Shown: piece by piece, positions 1 to 10,739 of the stretch
Layout: every line of letters starts with the position of its first letter
Position numbering within the stretch: the stretch's first letter is position 1
Assembly: GCF_024139115.2 (NCBI RefSeq)
Contig: NC_085139.1
Location: forward strand, 251,010,067-251,074,066
DNA: 64,000 bases
From: Armigeres subalbatus
Taxonomy: Eukaryota > Arthropoda > Insecta > Diptera > Culicidae
Reading direction: 5' to 3'
Position numbers and translations under genes: made by a program
The notes under the pieces: model-generated
The model's database searches: none
Seen by the model: the letters and a program-made list of their open reading frames with translations, nothing else
Told to the model about the DNA's origin: nothing

Positions 1-193
1 GTCGAGAGTGTCGTTTGGCGGTACGGGTCACTTCTCCGTTCGATTAACCCTTATGCGGCCAACAAAAAAAACACACGTCGATGGCCGACAGGGTACCCGT
101 GTTCCACTAAATTGATATTCTCATAACTTCAACAATTTTCAACCGATTTGGATAATTTTGACAGTTTTGGAAACAGAAACTCATATACTTTTT

Positions 194-451
194 ATAATTA
201 GCCTGTCTTGGTACAGTGATCACCACGTCACTATCCAAGCCGTTCCTGGGTGGACGTTAGGCAGAATAACAGCGATTTCAACAATGTTTGTTCTCTCATA
301 TGGCCCTCTGCTAATCTTCAGCTTCTATTCATTTCACACTTGCCGCTCGCTTGCGGTGTCAATCGAATCTGTATCTTCATTACTTTCATCTACTCCCTTT
401 CGCTTTGAGTAGTATAATTATCACCGAAAAAAGCCAATAAATTAATTTCGA
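194..451. mobile_element. 258-bp insertion with 13-bp target duplication in the left arm
   Basis: The 13-mer TCATATACTTTTT occurs at 181-193 and again at 452-464. The right arm of the host element (about 5550-5575, reverse complement) runs straight through this point without the extra DNA. That makes 194-451 an insertion with a 13-bp target-site duplication, typical of target-primed retroposition. The insert has an AATAAATTAAT-like end near 436-448. It shows no clear Pol III boxes and no coding similarity I recognise. It could be a 5'-truncated non-LTR fragment or a retroposed transcript. Confidence 0.6.
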
Positions 452-464
452 TCATATACTTTTT

Positions 465-1790
465 GCCTATTGTCAAAGTTTACAGCATATGCCCATGGTT
501 ATACAAGAAATATTTGAAGTAAGGCTTAGGAGTCTACACGCGTAACCAAAGGCCATTCAGCCAGTTTCAAATATGCTACAAGCTCTTTGCGCTTCTTAGA
601 ATTGAAGGTGTTTACAGTATATGCTTCGGTAATGCAAAAATCCCTGAAATGAAGTCTTAGTCATCCGAGAAATCCCTGGAGTAAAGCCTAAAGATCTACT
701 CGCGTAACCAAAGGCCTATTATGCAAATTCAAACACGGTACATGCTCTTTGTGGTACTTAGCATAGAATGCGTTCACAGTATATGTTCCGAGTCATCCAA
801 GAAATCTCTGGAGTAAGGCCTTAAGGTCTACACTCGTAACCATGGGTCTATGGACTTGTCTCAAAAGTGGTACATGCTCTTTGCGCATCTTAAAATCAAA
901 TGTGATCACTACATATGTTCTGCGCAATCGAAGAAATCTCTCGGATAAGTCCTCTGGTGCCTTCATTGCATATGTTCATGGTCATCCAAGAAAACCCTGG
1001 AAAAGGCCTTCAGGTCTACACGCGTATCCAGAGATCTTTTAGATTGTTTCAAAACTGGTACATGCCCTTTGTGGTACATAGAATAGAACGCCTTTATTGC
1101 ATATGTTCATGGTCATCCAAGAAAACCCTGGAAAAGGCCTTAAGATCTACACGCGTAACTAAAGATCTTTCAGATTTTTTCAAAAGTGTTACATGCCCTT
1201 TGTGGTACATAGAATAGATTGCGTCCATTGCATAGGTTCATGGTCATCCAAGAAAACCCTGGAATAGGACTTTAAATCTGCATGGGTACCCAGAGATCTT
1301 TTGGCTTGTTTCAAAAGTGGTACATGCCCTTTGTGGTACATAGAATAGAATACTCCATTGCATATGTTTATGGTCTTCCAAGAAAATGCTAAAATAGGCC
1401 TCAGGATCTTCACACGTAACCTTTCGGATTGTTTCAAAAGTGGCATATGCCCTTTTTGGTACATAGAATATACCGCTTTCATTGCATATGTTCATGGGTC
1501 TCCAAGAGAACAGCAAGAACTTCACGCGTAACCAGAGTTCCTTCGGCCTAGTTGAATAGTTATACATGCCATTTATAGTACGTAGAATAGAATGCACCCA
1601 TTTTAAATGTTCATGATCATCCAAGAAAACCCTGAAGTAAGGCATTAGGATCTACACCAGAGATATATCAGCCTCCTGTTTTAAATTTGGTACATGCCTT
1701 TGGGGCCCATGAATAAAATGCGTTCATGGCATATGCTAATGGTCATCCTAGAAATTTATGGAGTTAGACTTCTAGGCTTACACGAATATC
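465..1790 (+). repeat. 131-bp tandem satellite in the left arm
   Basis: Recurring units contain GTGGTACATAGAATAGA, then a CATATGTTCATGGTCATCC block, then ACACGCGTAACC. The phrase TATGTTCATGG lies at 971, 1102 and (as TAGGTTCATGG) 1233, so the period is 131 bp. Copies become more diverged toward both ends. The open frames across it, up to 133 codons on the minus strand, are products of repetition and are not genes. Confidence 0.85.
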
Positions 1791-1800
1791 TAGAGGGTCT

Positions 1801-2029
1801 TTAAGGTCACTCCTTACGGAATCCAAGTTTCAAAGTGCTCGCGTTTTCGGGGGCACACCACTCGATACGGAAGCAACGCACAACTGTCATTTTTATTATT
1901 TCACGCATGCTGCGACGCAGCAAAGCTAAATCAACAAAAAATACAGTTGTGCGCCGCCTCCGTATCGATTGGTGTGCCCCCGAAAACGCGAGCACTTTGA
2001 AACTTGGATTCCGTGAGGAGTGGCCTTAA
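1801..2029. mobile_element. TTAA-flanked foldback MITE, family A copy 1
   Basis: TTAAGGTCACTCCT opens the unit and GGAGTGGCCTTAA closes it. The whole 229 bp is close to one long palindrome: a GCTCGCGTTTTCGGGGGC block on the left and GCCCCCGAAAACGCGAGC on the right, with a short centre at about 1905-1925. Other copies lie at 37560-37788, 45204-45432 and (degraded) 40515-40772. TTAA ends fit a piggyBac-type target preference, although the inverted repeat does not start with CCC. This copy is nested in the larger TTAA element. Confidence 0.85.
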
Positions 2030-2417
2030 TCTAATTTTAATATGGTACATGATCTTTGCGATATTAGCCCGTTTTTTCCCTCACGTTCTCGGCGTGAAGT
2101 TGTATCGTTCCAATTTATTTACATTTTGCATTTCCAAAGCATAGACTTCATATTAGTGATATCAATGAAGTTTGTATACTACCTGGAACCAACAACATCA
2201 AGACAACAATAACTATTTGGAATGCTAATATATCAAGATGAGGTTTCACATCTTGTTTATTCTTCAATAACTGTCCAGAGCTAATGACAACAACTTGAAC
2301 TACTTGAAATGCAAACATATACCAATAGCCTTCCGTTCGTGGGTTGATCTACAGATCATTCCTATATGGAGTTCATAGACTACCTAGTACCATGGCAAAA
2401 ACAAAAACTACATCGTA

Positions 2418-2655
2418 CGTTCGATAACTGGAAGTCATTTAACTGCAATTCGATAGTTGCAACAGTTTTACAGTTATCGAACCGCTAAACTTCAAACCGA
2501 TGACAGACTCAATGACAGCTGCATTGCGCTGCACATTTAGATGCACTTTTCTTGTATTTGACGTTCGATTGACAACCGTTTGACGTCTAGAAGGCATTGC
2601 AGTTATCGAACGGCATTCGATAACTGAAAAGTAAACATTTTGCAGTTATCGAACG
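2418..2655. mobile_element. Small inverted-repeat element with CGTTCGATAACTG ends
   Basis: CGTTCGATAACTG at 2418-2430 is mirrored by CAGTTATCGAACG at 2643-2655. Further internal TTCGATAACTG-type motifs occur in both orientations between them (about 2459, 2492, 2600 and 2617). There is no coding capacity. It interrupts the 143-bp tandem array, which is recognisable on both sides. No convincing target duplication is visible, so the superfamily is unassigned. Confidence 0.65.
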
Positions 2656-3171
2656 GCTGCTGTACTAGTACTGCGTATATTCACTCAGATGAGGTTGACC
2701 TGATTTTGTCACTCCCAGATTTTGTCTACCCTGATTTTGCCTAACCCGATTTTATCACGTTTTCGACCCAATTTGCCGCAAACAATAAAGATTTTCATGA
2801 AATAACTTTCACTGCCTGTAGCTTATTATGAATCATTTATGAGTACCTGTTGATAAGTTTGTACGTCTCTTCGACAAAAAAAATACGGATTCCATTCACG
2901 TATTCTGCCTTGCCTTCATTACGGAGCCCACGACAATGAAAATAACTACTTAAAATACAAACATATACCAAGAAGGAGTCTCACAACTTGCTTATTTTCA
3001 AATAACTGCCTCTATTAAGGAGGTTGATCCATCGACCTTGACTCTATTTCATAGACTACCTGGAGCTCAAGACAACAACAAGAACTACGAACTATATCAA
3101 GATGGGGTCACAAAACTTGTTTATTCTTCGACAACTGCCTCCATTACGGAGATTGATCTAGAGAACTTCGG

Positions 3172-3668
3172 TGGGGTTTGATCCAACGAAACCAGTACGC
3201 TAGACAGGTGTTTTCCCTACTAAACTATGAAGGACCTCCGTCGTCCTCCGCAGCTTAGCGGGTACTGATGAAACCAAATTCACAGCACCGGGCATGTAGC
3301 CGAACTCTCGCAATACATTCTCAGAACTAACTCTCTCATATATGTTTTTGTACAATGCCAACCAAGTAGGATGAGTATTTAGTGTTATCTGGCTCCTACA
3401 CACTTGCTTCATCACCAACGGCGTTCGATGAAGTAGGGTTGTGTGAGATTGGGCCAGTCAGATCCCAACTCGACCACATAAGCGAAGAGAGATCGCCTTT
3501 CGAGTTCAGTACATTCAAAGTTAATTGCCTATGTTCCGGGTATTGAGCCACCCGGAGTGGAAATTAATTACTATGTCTGAAACTCGATTATACATATGCA
3601 CAACATGTAATAGATTAAGTTCGGAAAAGGTATTGGAGGAAAACCGCTACCTTCCATCCCTCCCAGTT
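3172..3668. other. Unassigned insertion within the 143-bp array
   Basis: This ~500-bp stretch does not match the tandem unit on either side. Read on the minus strand it has a short open frame (3200-3418, 72 codons) with no similarity I recognise. The block resembles 5' leader DNA of a LINE in composition (GC-richer than its surroundings), but that is only an impression. No target duplication was identified. Confidence 0.35.
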
Positions 3669-5224
3669 GTTCTTCAATAATTGCATCCATTACGGAGGTT
3701 GATCCACCGACCTTGAACCTATGGAGTTCGTAGACTACCTGGAGCCCACGACAACAACAAGAGCTACATGGAATACAAACATATACCAAGAAAGGGTCAC
3801 GCTACTTGTTTATTCTTCGATAACTGCCTCCATTACGGATATTGATCCGAAGATCTTGACTGTATGGAGTTCGTAGACTACCTGGAACTCACAACAACAA
3901 CAAGAAATACATGAAATACAAACATATACCAAGAAGGGGTCACGCAACTTGTTTATTCTTCAATAACTGCCGCCATTACGGAGGTTGATCAACAGACCTT
4001 GAATCTATGGAGTTCGTAGACTACCTGGAGCCCACGTCAACAAGAACTACTTGGAATACAAACATATACCAAGAAGAGGTCACAAAACATGTTTATTCTT
4101 CAATAACTGCCTCCATTACGAAGATTGATCCACAGACCTTGACTCTATGGAGTTCGTAGACTACCTGGAACCAATGACAACAAGAACTACTTAGAATACA
4201 AACAAATACCATGAAGGCGTGACACAACTTGTTTATTCTTCAATAACTGCCTCCGTTACCAATGTCGAACCCCATACCTTGACTCTATGGAGTTCGTAGA
4301 CTACCTGGAGTCCTCGACAACAACAAGAACTACTTGGAATACACACATATACCAAGAAGGGGTCACGCAACTTGTTTATTCTTCGATAACTGCCTCCATT
4401 ATGGAGATAGATCCGAAGATATTGACTGTATGGAGTTCGTAGACTACCTGGCACTCACGACAACAACAAGAACTACATGAAATACAAACATATACCAAGA
4501 AGGGGTCACACAACTTGTTTTTTCTTCAATAACTGCCTCCATTACGGAGGTTGATCCACCGACCTTGAATCTATGGAGTTCGTAGACTACCTGGAGCCAA
4601 CGACAACAACAAGAACTACTTGGAATACAAACATATATCAAGAAGGGGTCACACAACTTTTTTATTCTTCAAACGCTGCCTTCGTTACCGAGGTCGATCC
4701 CCAGACCTTGACTCTATGGAGTTCGTAGACTACCTGGAGTCCTCGACAACAACAAGAACTACTTGGAATATACACATATACCAAGAAGGGGTCACACAGC
4801 TTGTTTATTCTTCATTAACTGCCTCCATTACGGAGGTTGAACCACAGACCTTGAATTTTTGTAGTTTGTAGACTACCTGTAACCAATGACAACAACAAGA
4901 ATTACTTGGAATACAAACAAATACCAAGAAGGGGTCACACAACTTGTTTATTCTTCAATAACTGCCTCCGTTACTGAGGTTGATCCACAGATCTTGACTC
5001 TATGGAGTTCGTAGACTACCTGGAGCCCACGACAACAACAAGAACTACTTTGAATACAAACATATACCAAAAAGGGGTCACGCAACTGGTTTATTCTTCG
5101 TTAACTGCCTCCATTACGGAGATTGATCCGAAGACCTTGACTGTATGGAGTTCGAAGACTACCTGGAATCAATGACAGCAACAAGAACTACTTGGAATGC
5201 AAACATGTTTTAAGAAAAGGTCAT

Positions 5225-5670
5225 TGGATGACCAGGAACATATCCTGTGAAAGCATTATATGCTAAGCACCATAAAGAGCATGTACCGTTTTAAAATTTA
5301 CACGATAGACCTTTGGTTACGTTAGCAGACCATAAGATCTTATTCCAGGGATTTTTTGGGTGACTTAGGCCTTACTCCAGGGGTTTTTGGAGACCCATAA
5401 TGTATACTGTGAACACCGACTATTCTAAGAAGCGCAATGAGCATGTAATACATTCGAAACTGGTTGATAGTCCTTCGGTTACGTGTGTAGACTCTTAAGT
5501 CTTACTTCAAAGATTTCTTGTATAACCATGGACAAAAGCAGTGAATCTTGGCAAAAAGTATATGAGTTTCTGTTTCCAAAACTGTCAAAATTATCTAAAT
5601 CGGTTGAAAATTGTTAAAGTTATGAAAATATCAATTTATGGGAACACGGGTACCCTGTTGGCCATCCACG
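5225..5670 (-). repeat. Right inverted arm of the TTAA element
   Basis: The reverse complement of this segment aligns with 120-190 plus 455-830. Both contain the GAAACAGAAACTCATATAC block, the CCATGGTTATACAAGAAAT block and the GTACATGCTCTTT block in the same order. It lacks the 258-bp insert found in the left arm, so it shows the pre-insertion state. A second, outer copy of the GGGTACCCGTGTTCC block (5826-5842) brings the arm to the TTAA end. Confidence 0.75.
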
Positions 5671-5914
5671 TGGTAAAAAATCAGATGCCCCTTCCCACGT
5701 CCCTCCTCACTGTATCAACGTGATTTTCTCACAGAAGCTACATTTTATGGAGTTCTTAGATGTCACCGAGTTTCAGCTTTCAGCTATAAAAATTCATTGA
5801 AATATCACCACTTGAATTTGAAAAAGGAACACGGGTACCCCGTCGGCCGCATAAGGGTTAAAAAAGCAATTTAGCCGGTCATGCGGCCAAAAATGTCGTT
5901 TAGCCGAACAAGTG

Positions 5915-6600
5915 AATTGGGTTGTTTAGAAAAGAAAAATATGAGGTTTTGTATAGTTTAACCTAAAGAGCATGCTATCCTGATCTCCAACATATTCATA
6001 TTTTTTTTTGTAAACCTTTTATTTACATTTTTGTGCTTTCAATCGATAGCAATAACATTCATAGAATGACATTTGGCCCATGCAGCACAATAACGAATTT
6101 TTAGTCCCATACAAATTTAAAATGCAAATTAAAAATAGTTCCGGGGCTCCAAAAATTCTGAAAAATTTTGGTTAGGCTCAGTTTTTTATGCAGATTCAGA
6201 ATATGTAAAAACATATATACCCCTAAACAACGCAATTGTCGAAAACGATGTTTGGCCAAATTGGGAATTGGGTTGTTTAGCTCAGAAAAATATCGAGTTT
6301 TTTTGCAGTTTAATATAAAGAGCATGCTTTTCTGATCTCCGACATATTTTTATTTTGTTTGTAAACCTTTTATTTACATTTTTATACAGCAAACAATAAG
6401 CCATTTTAATCGATAGAATGACACTAACATTCATAGAATGACAGTTGGCCCATGCAGCATAAGAACAAATTTTTAGTTTCATAATTATTTAAAATGCAAA
6501 TTAAAAATAGAGGCTCCAAAAACTCTGAAAAATTGGAGTTCGGCTCAGTTTTTTATGCATATTCAGAATATGTTAAAACATATATACCCCTAAACAACCC
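5915..6600 (+). repeat. ~335-bp tandem duplication
   Basis: Two head-to-tail copies run from about 5915 to 6245 and from 6258 to 6600. Shared landmarks are TTGGGTTGTTTAG, AAAGAGCATGCT, TCTGATCTCC, TGTAAACCTTTTATTTACA, TTTGGCCCATGCAGCA versus TTGGCCCATGCAGCAT, and ATATATACCCCTAAACAAC. The copies differ by small indels, including loss of 'TTCCGGGG' in the second. No open frame is conserved between them. Confidence 0.8.
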
Positions 6601-6960
6601 AATTTGGCCGAAAATATCGTTTGGTCGAAATAGTCGTTCAGCAGAAAGAGACAATTGGTCAAAAATGCCGTATGTCCAAAATATACAAAAAGGGCCATTT
6701 GGCCGAACGGGCCATACCGGCCGAAAATGTTGTTCGATCGATTTGGCCATTTAGCCGGAATTTTAGTTTGGCAGAAAGGGCCATTTGGACGAAAATGTCG
6801 TTTGGCCAAACAGGCCATTTGTTCGAAAAAATCATTCGGCGAATAGCTCGTTTGGGCGAAAAAACTTTTTGGGTTCGAAATGGACGCTCTACAGAAAGAG
6901 AGCGATAATACGGCCGATAATATCGTATGGTCGAAATGGTCGTCTCCAGTTAGCCTTGCG
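6600..6960 (+). repeat. Degenerate 17-bp array (TTTGGCCGAAAATRTCG)
   Basis: Units such as TTTGGCCGAAAATATCG and TTTGGACGAAAATGTCG recur every 17 bases with many substitutions. Since 17 is not a multiple of 3, each reading frame cycles through the unit and yields a 17-residue protein period. That explains the overlapping open frames of 60-130 codons on both strands. Related arrays lie at 31370-31860 and 52960-53790. Short pieces (about 5865-5915 and 6230-6260) border the duplication just before it. Confidence 0.75.
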
Positions 6961-7176
6961 AGCAAAAGCGTAGGATTTCCAATCCGGAGATAGCGAGTTC
7001 GATTTTCGGTCCGGTCCAGGATGTTTTCGGGTGGGAAACATTATCGACTTCTTGGGCAACGAAAAGCATTCAAGCAATAACTGCGGAAATGCTAATAGAA
7101 TACTAAGTTGAAGAGCAGGCGAAGTTTCAGTTGAAATGTAGAGTTATAGAAGAAAAAGAAGAAGAAGAAGAAAAAT
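6935..7176 (+). mobile_element. tRNA-derived SINE with GAA-triplet tail (Feilai-like), copy 1
   Basis: Contains an AATCCGGAGATAGCGAGTTC block with a B-box-like GTTCGATTTTCGGTCC, then GGTCCAGGATGTTTTCGGG, GGGAAACATTATCGAC and TCTTGGGCA. It ends in an AAGAAGAAGAAG run at 7149-7175. The same ordered blocks occur at 42249-42566 (plus) and 18750-18995 (minus), which defines a family. Mosquito Feilai SINEs are tRNA-related; I assign this family tentatively from memory of its general form. The A box is poorly preserved. Confidence 0.65.
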
Positions 7177-7179
7177 GGT

Positions 7180-7420
7180 CGTTTGACAGAAAAAGTCATT
7201 TGGTCATATGGCTGAAAATGTGAAAAGTGAGAAGTAGGAAATGAGAAGTGGGAAATGATCTGTTGGGAGCGGAGTCAGTGATCGTTGTTATGTGTTCTAA
7301 GCTGAGAAAGTTTGGCCTATTTTTCGTAGAACTTTAGGATTTCGTATATTCGGAGCACGACTTTTACATCTCCCTTAAAGGCGATTATCAGAGTGGAGCT
7401 CATAAATTCCTGCAGCGAGT
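7180..7420. other. No recognisable feature
   Basis: Purine-rich leader (GAGAAGTAGGAAATGAGAAGTGGG-like runs, 7225-7258) followed by unassigned sequence. I see no gene or repeat boundary. Confidence 0.3.
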
Positions 7421-8730
7421 TTAATATGGAATGCGCTGGTGGGGAAGCACACAAATATGGCTATGTAAGTCCTTGTCGGTGATCAAAATATTCCGTACTG
7501 AAGACCTGAGAAATATCGGGACACAGTGATCCACACCAGAAGTTAATAGCGGCCATGCTGACATGACACGCGGCAAATCTGCAGTGCTCTGCTGGATGAT
7601 TTGCGGCTTAGCGCTGAAATTTTTTTGACGCGTCGGTGTTCGGCTCAGGTATCTCCCACCTCATTATTTCTGGCGTGAAGTGGATAGCATCAACTGGGGA
7701 TTAGGATGAAGAAGAATCATAAAGTAGTTTCGTAGAGGATGCTTAGTGAATGAACAGGATAGAATGTTTGCTACTAAAACAACATACTTGTTGTAAACAA
7801 GCTTATGCACGACCAAATCAAGGCATATTTGAGTTGCTGTAACTTCAGGTGCATTAGCATTCCTCAAGTGCCCGCCATCACAGAGGAGTCCACCGAGAGA
7901 CAAGGGTGTCTTCAGCCATTTCAATTGGGCATCTTCCCGATGGATTTAATTTCTGCTTTGTTACTTTGCGTGCCGAGATAATGCATGGTCAGCTGCCACC
8001 AAATCTGCTTTCGAACAGAGGAGAAGTTCTTCTTGATGAAATGATGATAAAACGGCACAACGTCTGGTCTTACCAGTTATGAAGCATTGGAAAAGAGGTG
8101 TAGCTGGATCCTTGGTGCATCGGCATATGAAACGATACGATACTATTGCATGGCAACTGCTCGATAGTCGTCGACAGTAACCGTGGAAGGCAAGTCAGAA
8201 TCGAGGAAGGCGAGGTACGATCTACCTTCCGAGATGAATTCGGGTAGTAGTGCAGGCATAAATTTCTTTGCATCAATTTTCTTCAGCGAAATCCTTCGGC
8301 GAAATCGAGAAGAAATCGGATAATATGACCTTGCTCGACTTGATTAGATGGAGAGATGAATTTCAGCGGTCCCCATGTTTGTCGACGTAGGTTGAGATAG
8401 CTGCTGTACAGTCGCTGTACATTCGACGAGCTGACATGCCGATGGAAATCCTCGACCAGTATTCAGCTCCTGTGTTGATTTCCGCTTCATCGGAATTAAA
8501 TCGAATAACCGTTTGAATAGCCCCTTCCGCAAAACCACCACCGCCGTGTGAACCTTGAAATAAATATTCGAATGTTGGGTCACATTGTTTAATTCGGCAG
8601 ATAGTATAGGGTCCGGCAATTGAACTACTTCATCAGACTTTTCATGCTGCCCACGGAACTGACCACACATGCAATGATTTCGAGTCATTTGGGACAAAAA
8701 ATCAAGACATTTGGTTGGAATGCGGCCGGG
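7420..8730 (-). pseudogene. Decayed BEL/Pao retrotransposon pol (RNase H and integrase part)
   Basis: On the minus strand, frames scattered by indels carry landmarks of BEL/Pao polyproteins in the right order. Near 8075-8120 is 'LHLFSNAS', matching the RNase H start usually seen as LHVFSDAS. At 7664-7924 is 'GGLLCDGGHLRNANAPE' followed by 'HPLRNYFMILLHPNPQLML', which corresponds to the histidine/cysteine zinc-binding head of the integrase (LLRVGGRL-NA-LP, HP-T, H-HAGPQ). At about 7500-7600 is 'QQSTADLPRV' then 'TSGVDHC', matching the DLP-RV and GVDYAGP motifs before the catalytic core. Upstream frames (8344-8697) are open but not confidently assignable. No LTRs were found. The catalytic aspartates beyond the GVD motif are not traceable, so it is inactive. 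Confidence 0.65.
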
Positions 8731-8734
8731 TTAT

Positions 8735-9335
8735 TAACGTTGCAGACGTACTGCACAAGTGGTCCTTCTCCCTACTTATGGGACTTTATAAGAACAAGAT
8801 GTGTATTAGCTGTCAGGCCATGTTTTATGCATATTTTGACAGACAGCAATGATTTTTCAATACACTCAAGAAAAAAAGTACCCAGCGTTGAGTTTTTTAA
8901 CCCGTAAATGCCCAGGACGAACTTTTAATTTTGAAAACCATATATCTCTGAGGTTTTTAGAGGTTTTTATTCGGAATTTTCACTAAAATCAAGGGGAATA
9001 GTTGTACTTTTAGGCACATGCAAACTCTCTCCTCCGGACCCTCCCCCCTTTTTATGGTTGAGAAAACTAGGCGGCCCAAAAGCGTAATTTTAGGCAGTGA
9101 TATATGAAACTGGTCATATTTGGAGATTTAATAGTCTGCTTAACAGCCCGTTAATGGAAAATAAATAAATAAATAAATATGCACAGAGCTATTCAATATG
9201 ATTCAATTGTATGAGATTTGTGCAAATAATGTAACAAAAACTTTTTTAAGGCCTCTAATACATCTGGCAGATTGTGGTGAAGTTGCTCTGAATATATTAA
9301 AATTGCATGTGCCTGAAGCATGAACTTATAGTGTT
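8735..9335. other. Unassigned AT-rich stretch with an (AAAT)n run
   Basis: No gene is seen. AAAATAAATAAATAAATAAATA at about 9159-9180 looks like the tail of a retroposon or a microsatellite. A phrase at 9098-9130 (GGCAGTGATATATGAAACT) recurs in altered form at 11600-11625. Confidence 0.3.
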
Positions 9336-9339
9336 CCAA

Positions 9340-9990
9340 CAAGTCCATATAAGTCCCTAGAGCCCGTGCGAATGTTTCACCATTGAATTATGTCCAACTC
9401 AGATGTTCTAGGTTCTCCAAAATGTCCGGAAGTAGAGTTCAATTGGTCTAGCAGGTCAACTACGCCTGATATCAAACCGCAGCGACCCGGCATGTCCTGT
9501 CCATGTAAGTCCTAAGAGCCCATGCGAATGCTTCATCATTCAAATAAGTCCAATTCAGATGTTCTAGGTCCTCCAAGTTGTTCTGAAGTTGAGGTCAATT
9601 GGTCTACTAGGTCAACAACACCTGGTAAAAACAAAAAGCAACCCAACTTGCCCATGTAAGTCTATTGAATCCTAGCGAATGTTTCGCTATTTAAATAAGT
9701 CCAAAGTAGATGTTATAGATCCACGTCAACCACACCTGGTACCAATCCGAAAGCAACCCAACATGTCCATACAAGTCTCTGAAGCTCTTAGGAATGATTG
9801 GCAATTCAAATCGGGACCAAGTAGATGTTCTAAGTTCTTCAAGTTGTCCTGAAGTTCAGATCATTTGATCCACCAGGTCAACTAGGCCTGGTGCCAAACT
9901 TATAGGAATCCAGCATGTCTATGTAAGTCCCTAGAGCCTTTGTGAAAGCTTTATTAGTCAAATAAGTCCAAAATACACGTAAGGCAGCGT
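9340..9990 (-). repeat. ~153-bp satellite array, minus orientation
   Basis: Units begin near 9351, 9507, 9658 and 9924 (a 9773 unit is shortened by a deletion), giving a period of 151-156 bp. Blocks AAGTCCCTAGAGCC, CAGATGTTCTAGG, TCAATTGGTCTA and AGGTCAAC recur. The reverse complement of these blocks is the unit of the array at 12960-13770, so the same satellite occurs twice, in opposite orientations. Confidence 0.8.
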
Positions 9991-10377
9991 AATATGCCGA
10001 AGATCAGGCTTACAAGGAGGATTTTCAAGATTTTTACAAAACACACATAAAGTATTCAGAACTTTATTGCTTTATTTTTTATTCCATCATAACAAATTTA
10101 TAAACGAAATAACTCTTGGCGACTGTGGAGAACTTAATTGAAAATCAAGTCGTTTTCGGCCGTTGCAGTCTTGTAAAGCAGCAAAAACAAGTTTACTTCA
10201 GCATCCGACGGTTTCGGTAATTTAGTTTACTTTTTTCATGGATTTGAAGCTTGTTTCGTTGTTAGAATGATAGTGTTACACACTAATGTAGTCTATTCAA
10301 TAGAAAAATGGCGCCCGCTTCGGTACATAGGTTACAGTTATTTTGCGTGGCACTGTATTGGAGGTGGCTTTTTCCAC
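9990..10377. other. No recognisable feature
   Basis: AT-rich with no conserved frame. It carries the left flank of the plus-strand RTE copy. No target duplication matching the other end of that copy was found. Confidence 0.3.
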
Positions 10378-10480
10378 CGGGCAGCAGGGACTATGTCCAA
10401 GGGCTTGACGATCCCTCCCCAGGCCATCTGCGAGTTGTGGCGCCTGCCTAGTATGTGGTGGGGTTTGACAGTGGGCCCTG

Positions 10481-10501
10481 TTTTTTTTTTTTTTTTTTTT
10501 T
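10481..10501 (+). repeat. 21-nt T homopolymer
   Basis: An uninterrupted T run directly follows GTGGGCCCTG, exactly where the two RTE copies stop matching each other. In the minus-strand copy the same phrase continues TTAAACCTCTATAAAAAG. The run may be a retroposition tail in reverse orientation or a slippage expansion. Confidence 0.7.
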
Positions 10502-10739
10502 ACAAGGGAGATGCATTTACACACTAACCCAGTACACGTGCATTGTAGTTGCCAAACTACCACACGGAAGTGTACTGGAGTGTCGGACTCGACCATACCG
10601 GTAATACCGACTAAACTCCCTTGGGCTCCACCATCGATTCCCCCAGGAACTACCTCGCAGTACTACTTCTGAGGGGACGGCAGTACTAAGCGTACTCGCT
10701 CATTATCGCTCACACAGGCACTCGTCCCACGCGAGACTG

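Larger units (their letters stand above)
2150..5215 (+). repeat. ~143-bp tandem satellite forming the core of the TTAA element
   Basis: Repeating blocks read GGAGTTCGTAGACTACCTGG, a CAACAACAAGAACTAC stretch, ATACAAACATATACCAAGAAG, then ACTTGTTTATTCTTCAATAAC and CTGCCTCCATTACGGAGG. Unit starts at 3723, 3866, 4009, 4149 and 4289 give periods of 140-143 bp. The first units (2150-2400) are the most diverged. The array is broken by the MITE at 2418-2655 and by unrelated DNA at about 2660-2900 and 3172-3668. Short open frames of 60-90 codons come from the repetition. Confidence 0.85.
44..5861. mobile_element. Large non-autonomous piggyBac-like element (TTAA ends, TIR CCCTTATGCGGCC)
   Basis: Left end reads TTAA-CCCTTATGCGGCC at 44-60. 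The right end, at 5845-5861, is its exact reverse complement. TTAA target duplications followed by CCC-starting inverted repeats are the known signature of piggyBac transposons. Inside the ends both arms carry a shared block around GGGTACCCGTGTTCC; the right arm has it twice (5640-5665 and 5826-5842). The inverted homology then runs on through 120-190 and 455-830 on the left against about 5225-5670 on the right, at roughly 80-85% by eye. No transposase frame is visible, so it would need one supplied in trans. The core is a 143-bp tandem array, and several later insertions sit inside. The piggyBac assignment rests on the ends only. Confidence 0.7.

Noticed and set aside
158..412. 84-codon plus frame with hydrophobic stretches
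   Set aside because: It crosses an insertion boundary (host arm to 258-bp insert), so it cannot be an ancestral gene.
2150..5215. CRISPR-like array from regular spacing
   Set aside because: Units are long tandem repeats without unique spacers, in a eukaryotic repeat context.
6573..6965. 130-codon minus frame with repeated RPN-FGQ motifs
   Set aside because: Translation of the 17-bp array, which yields a 17-residue period in all frames.
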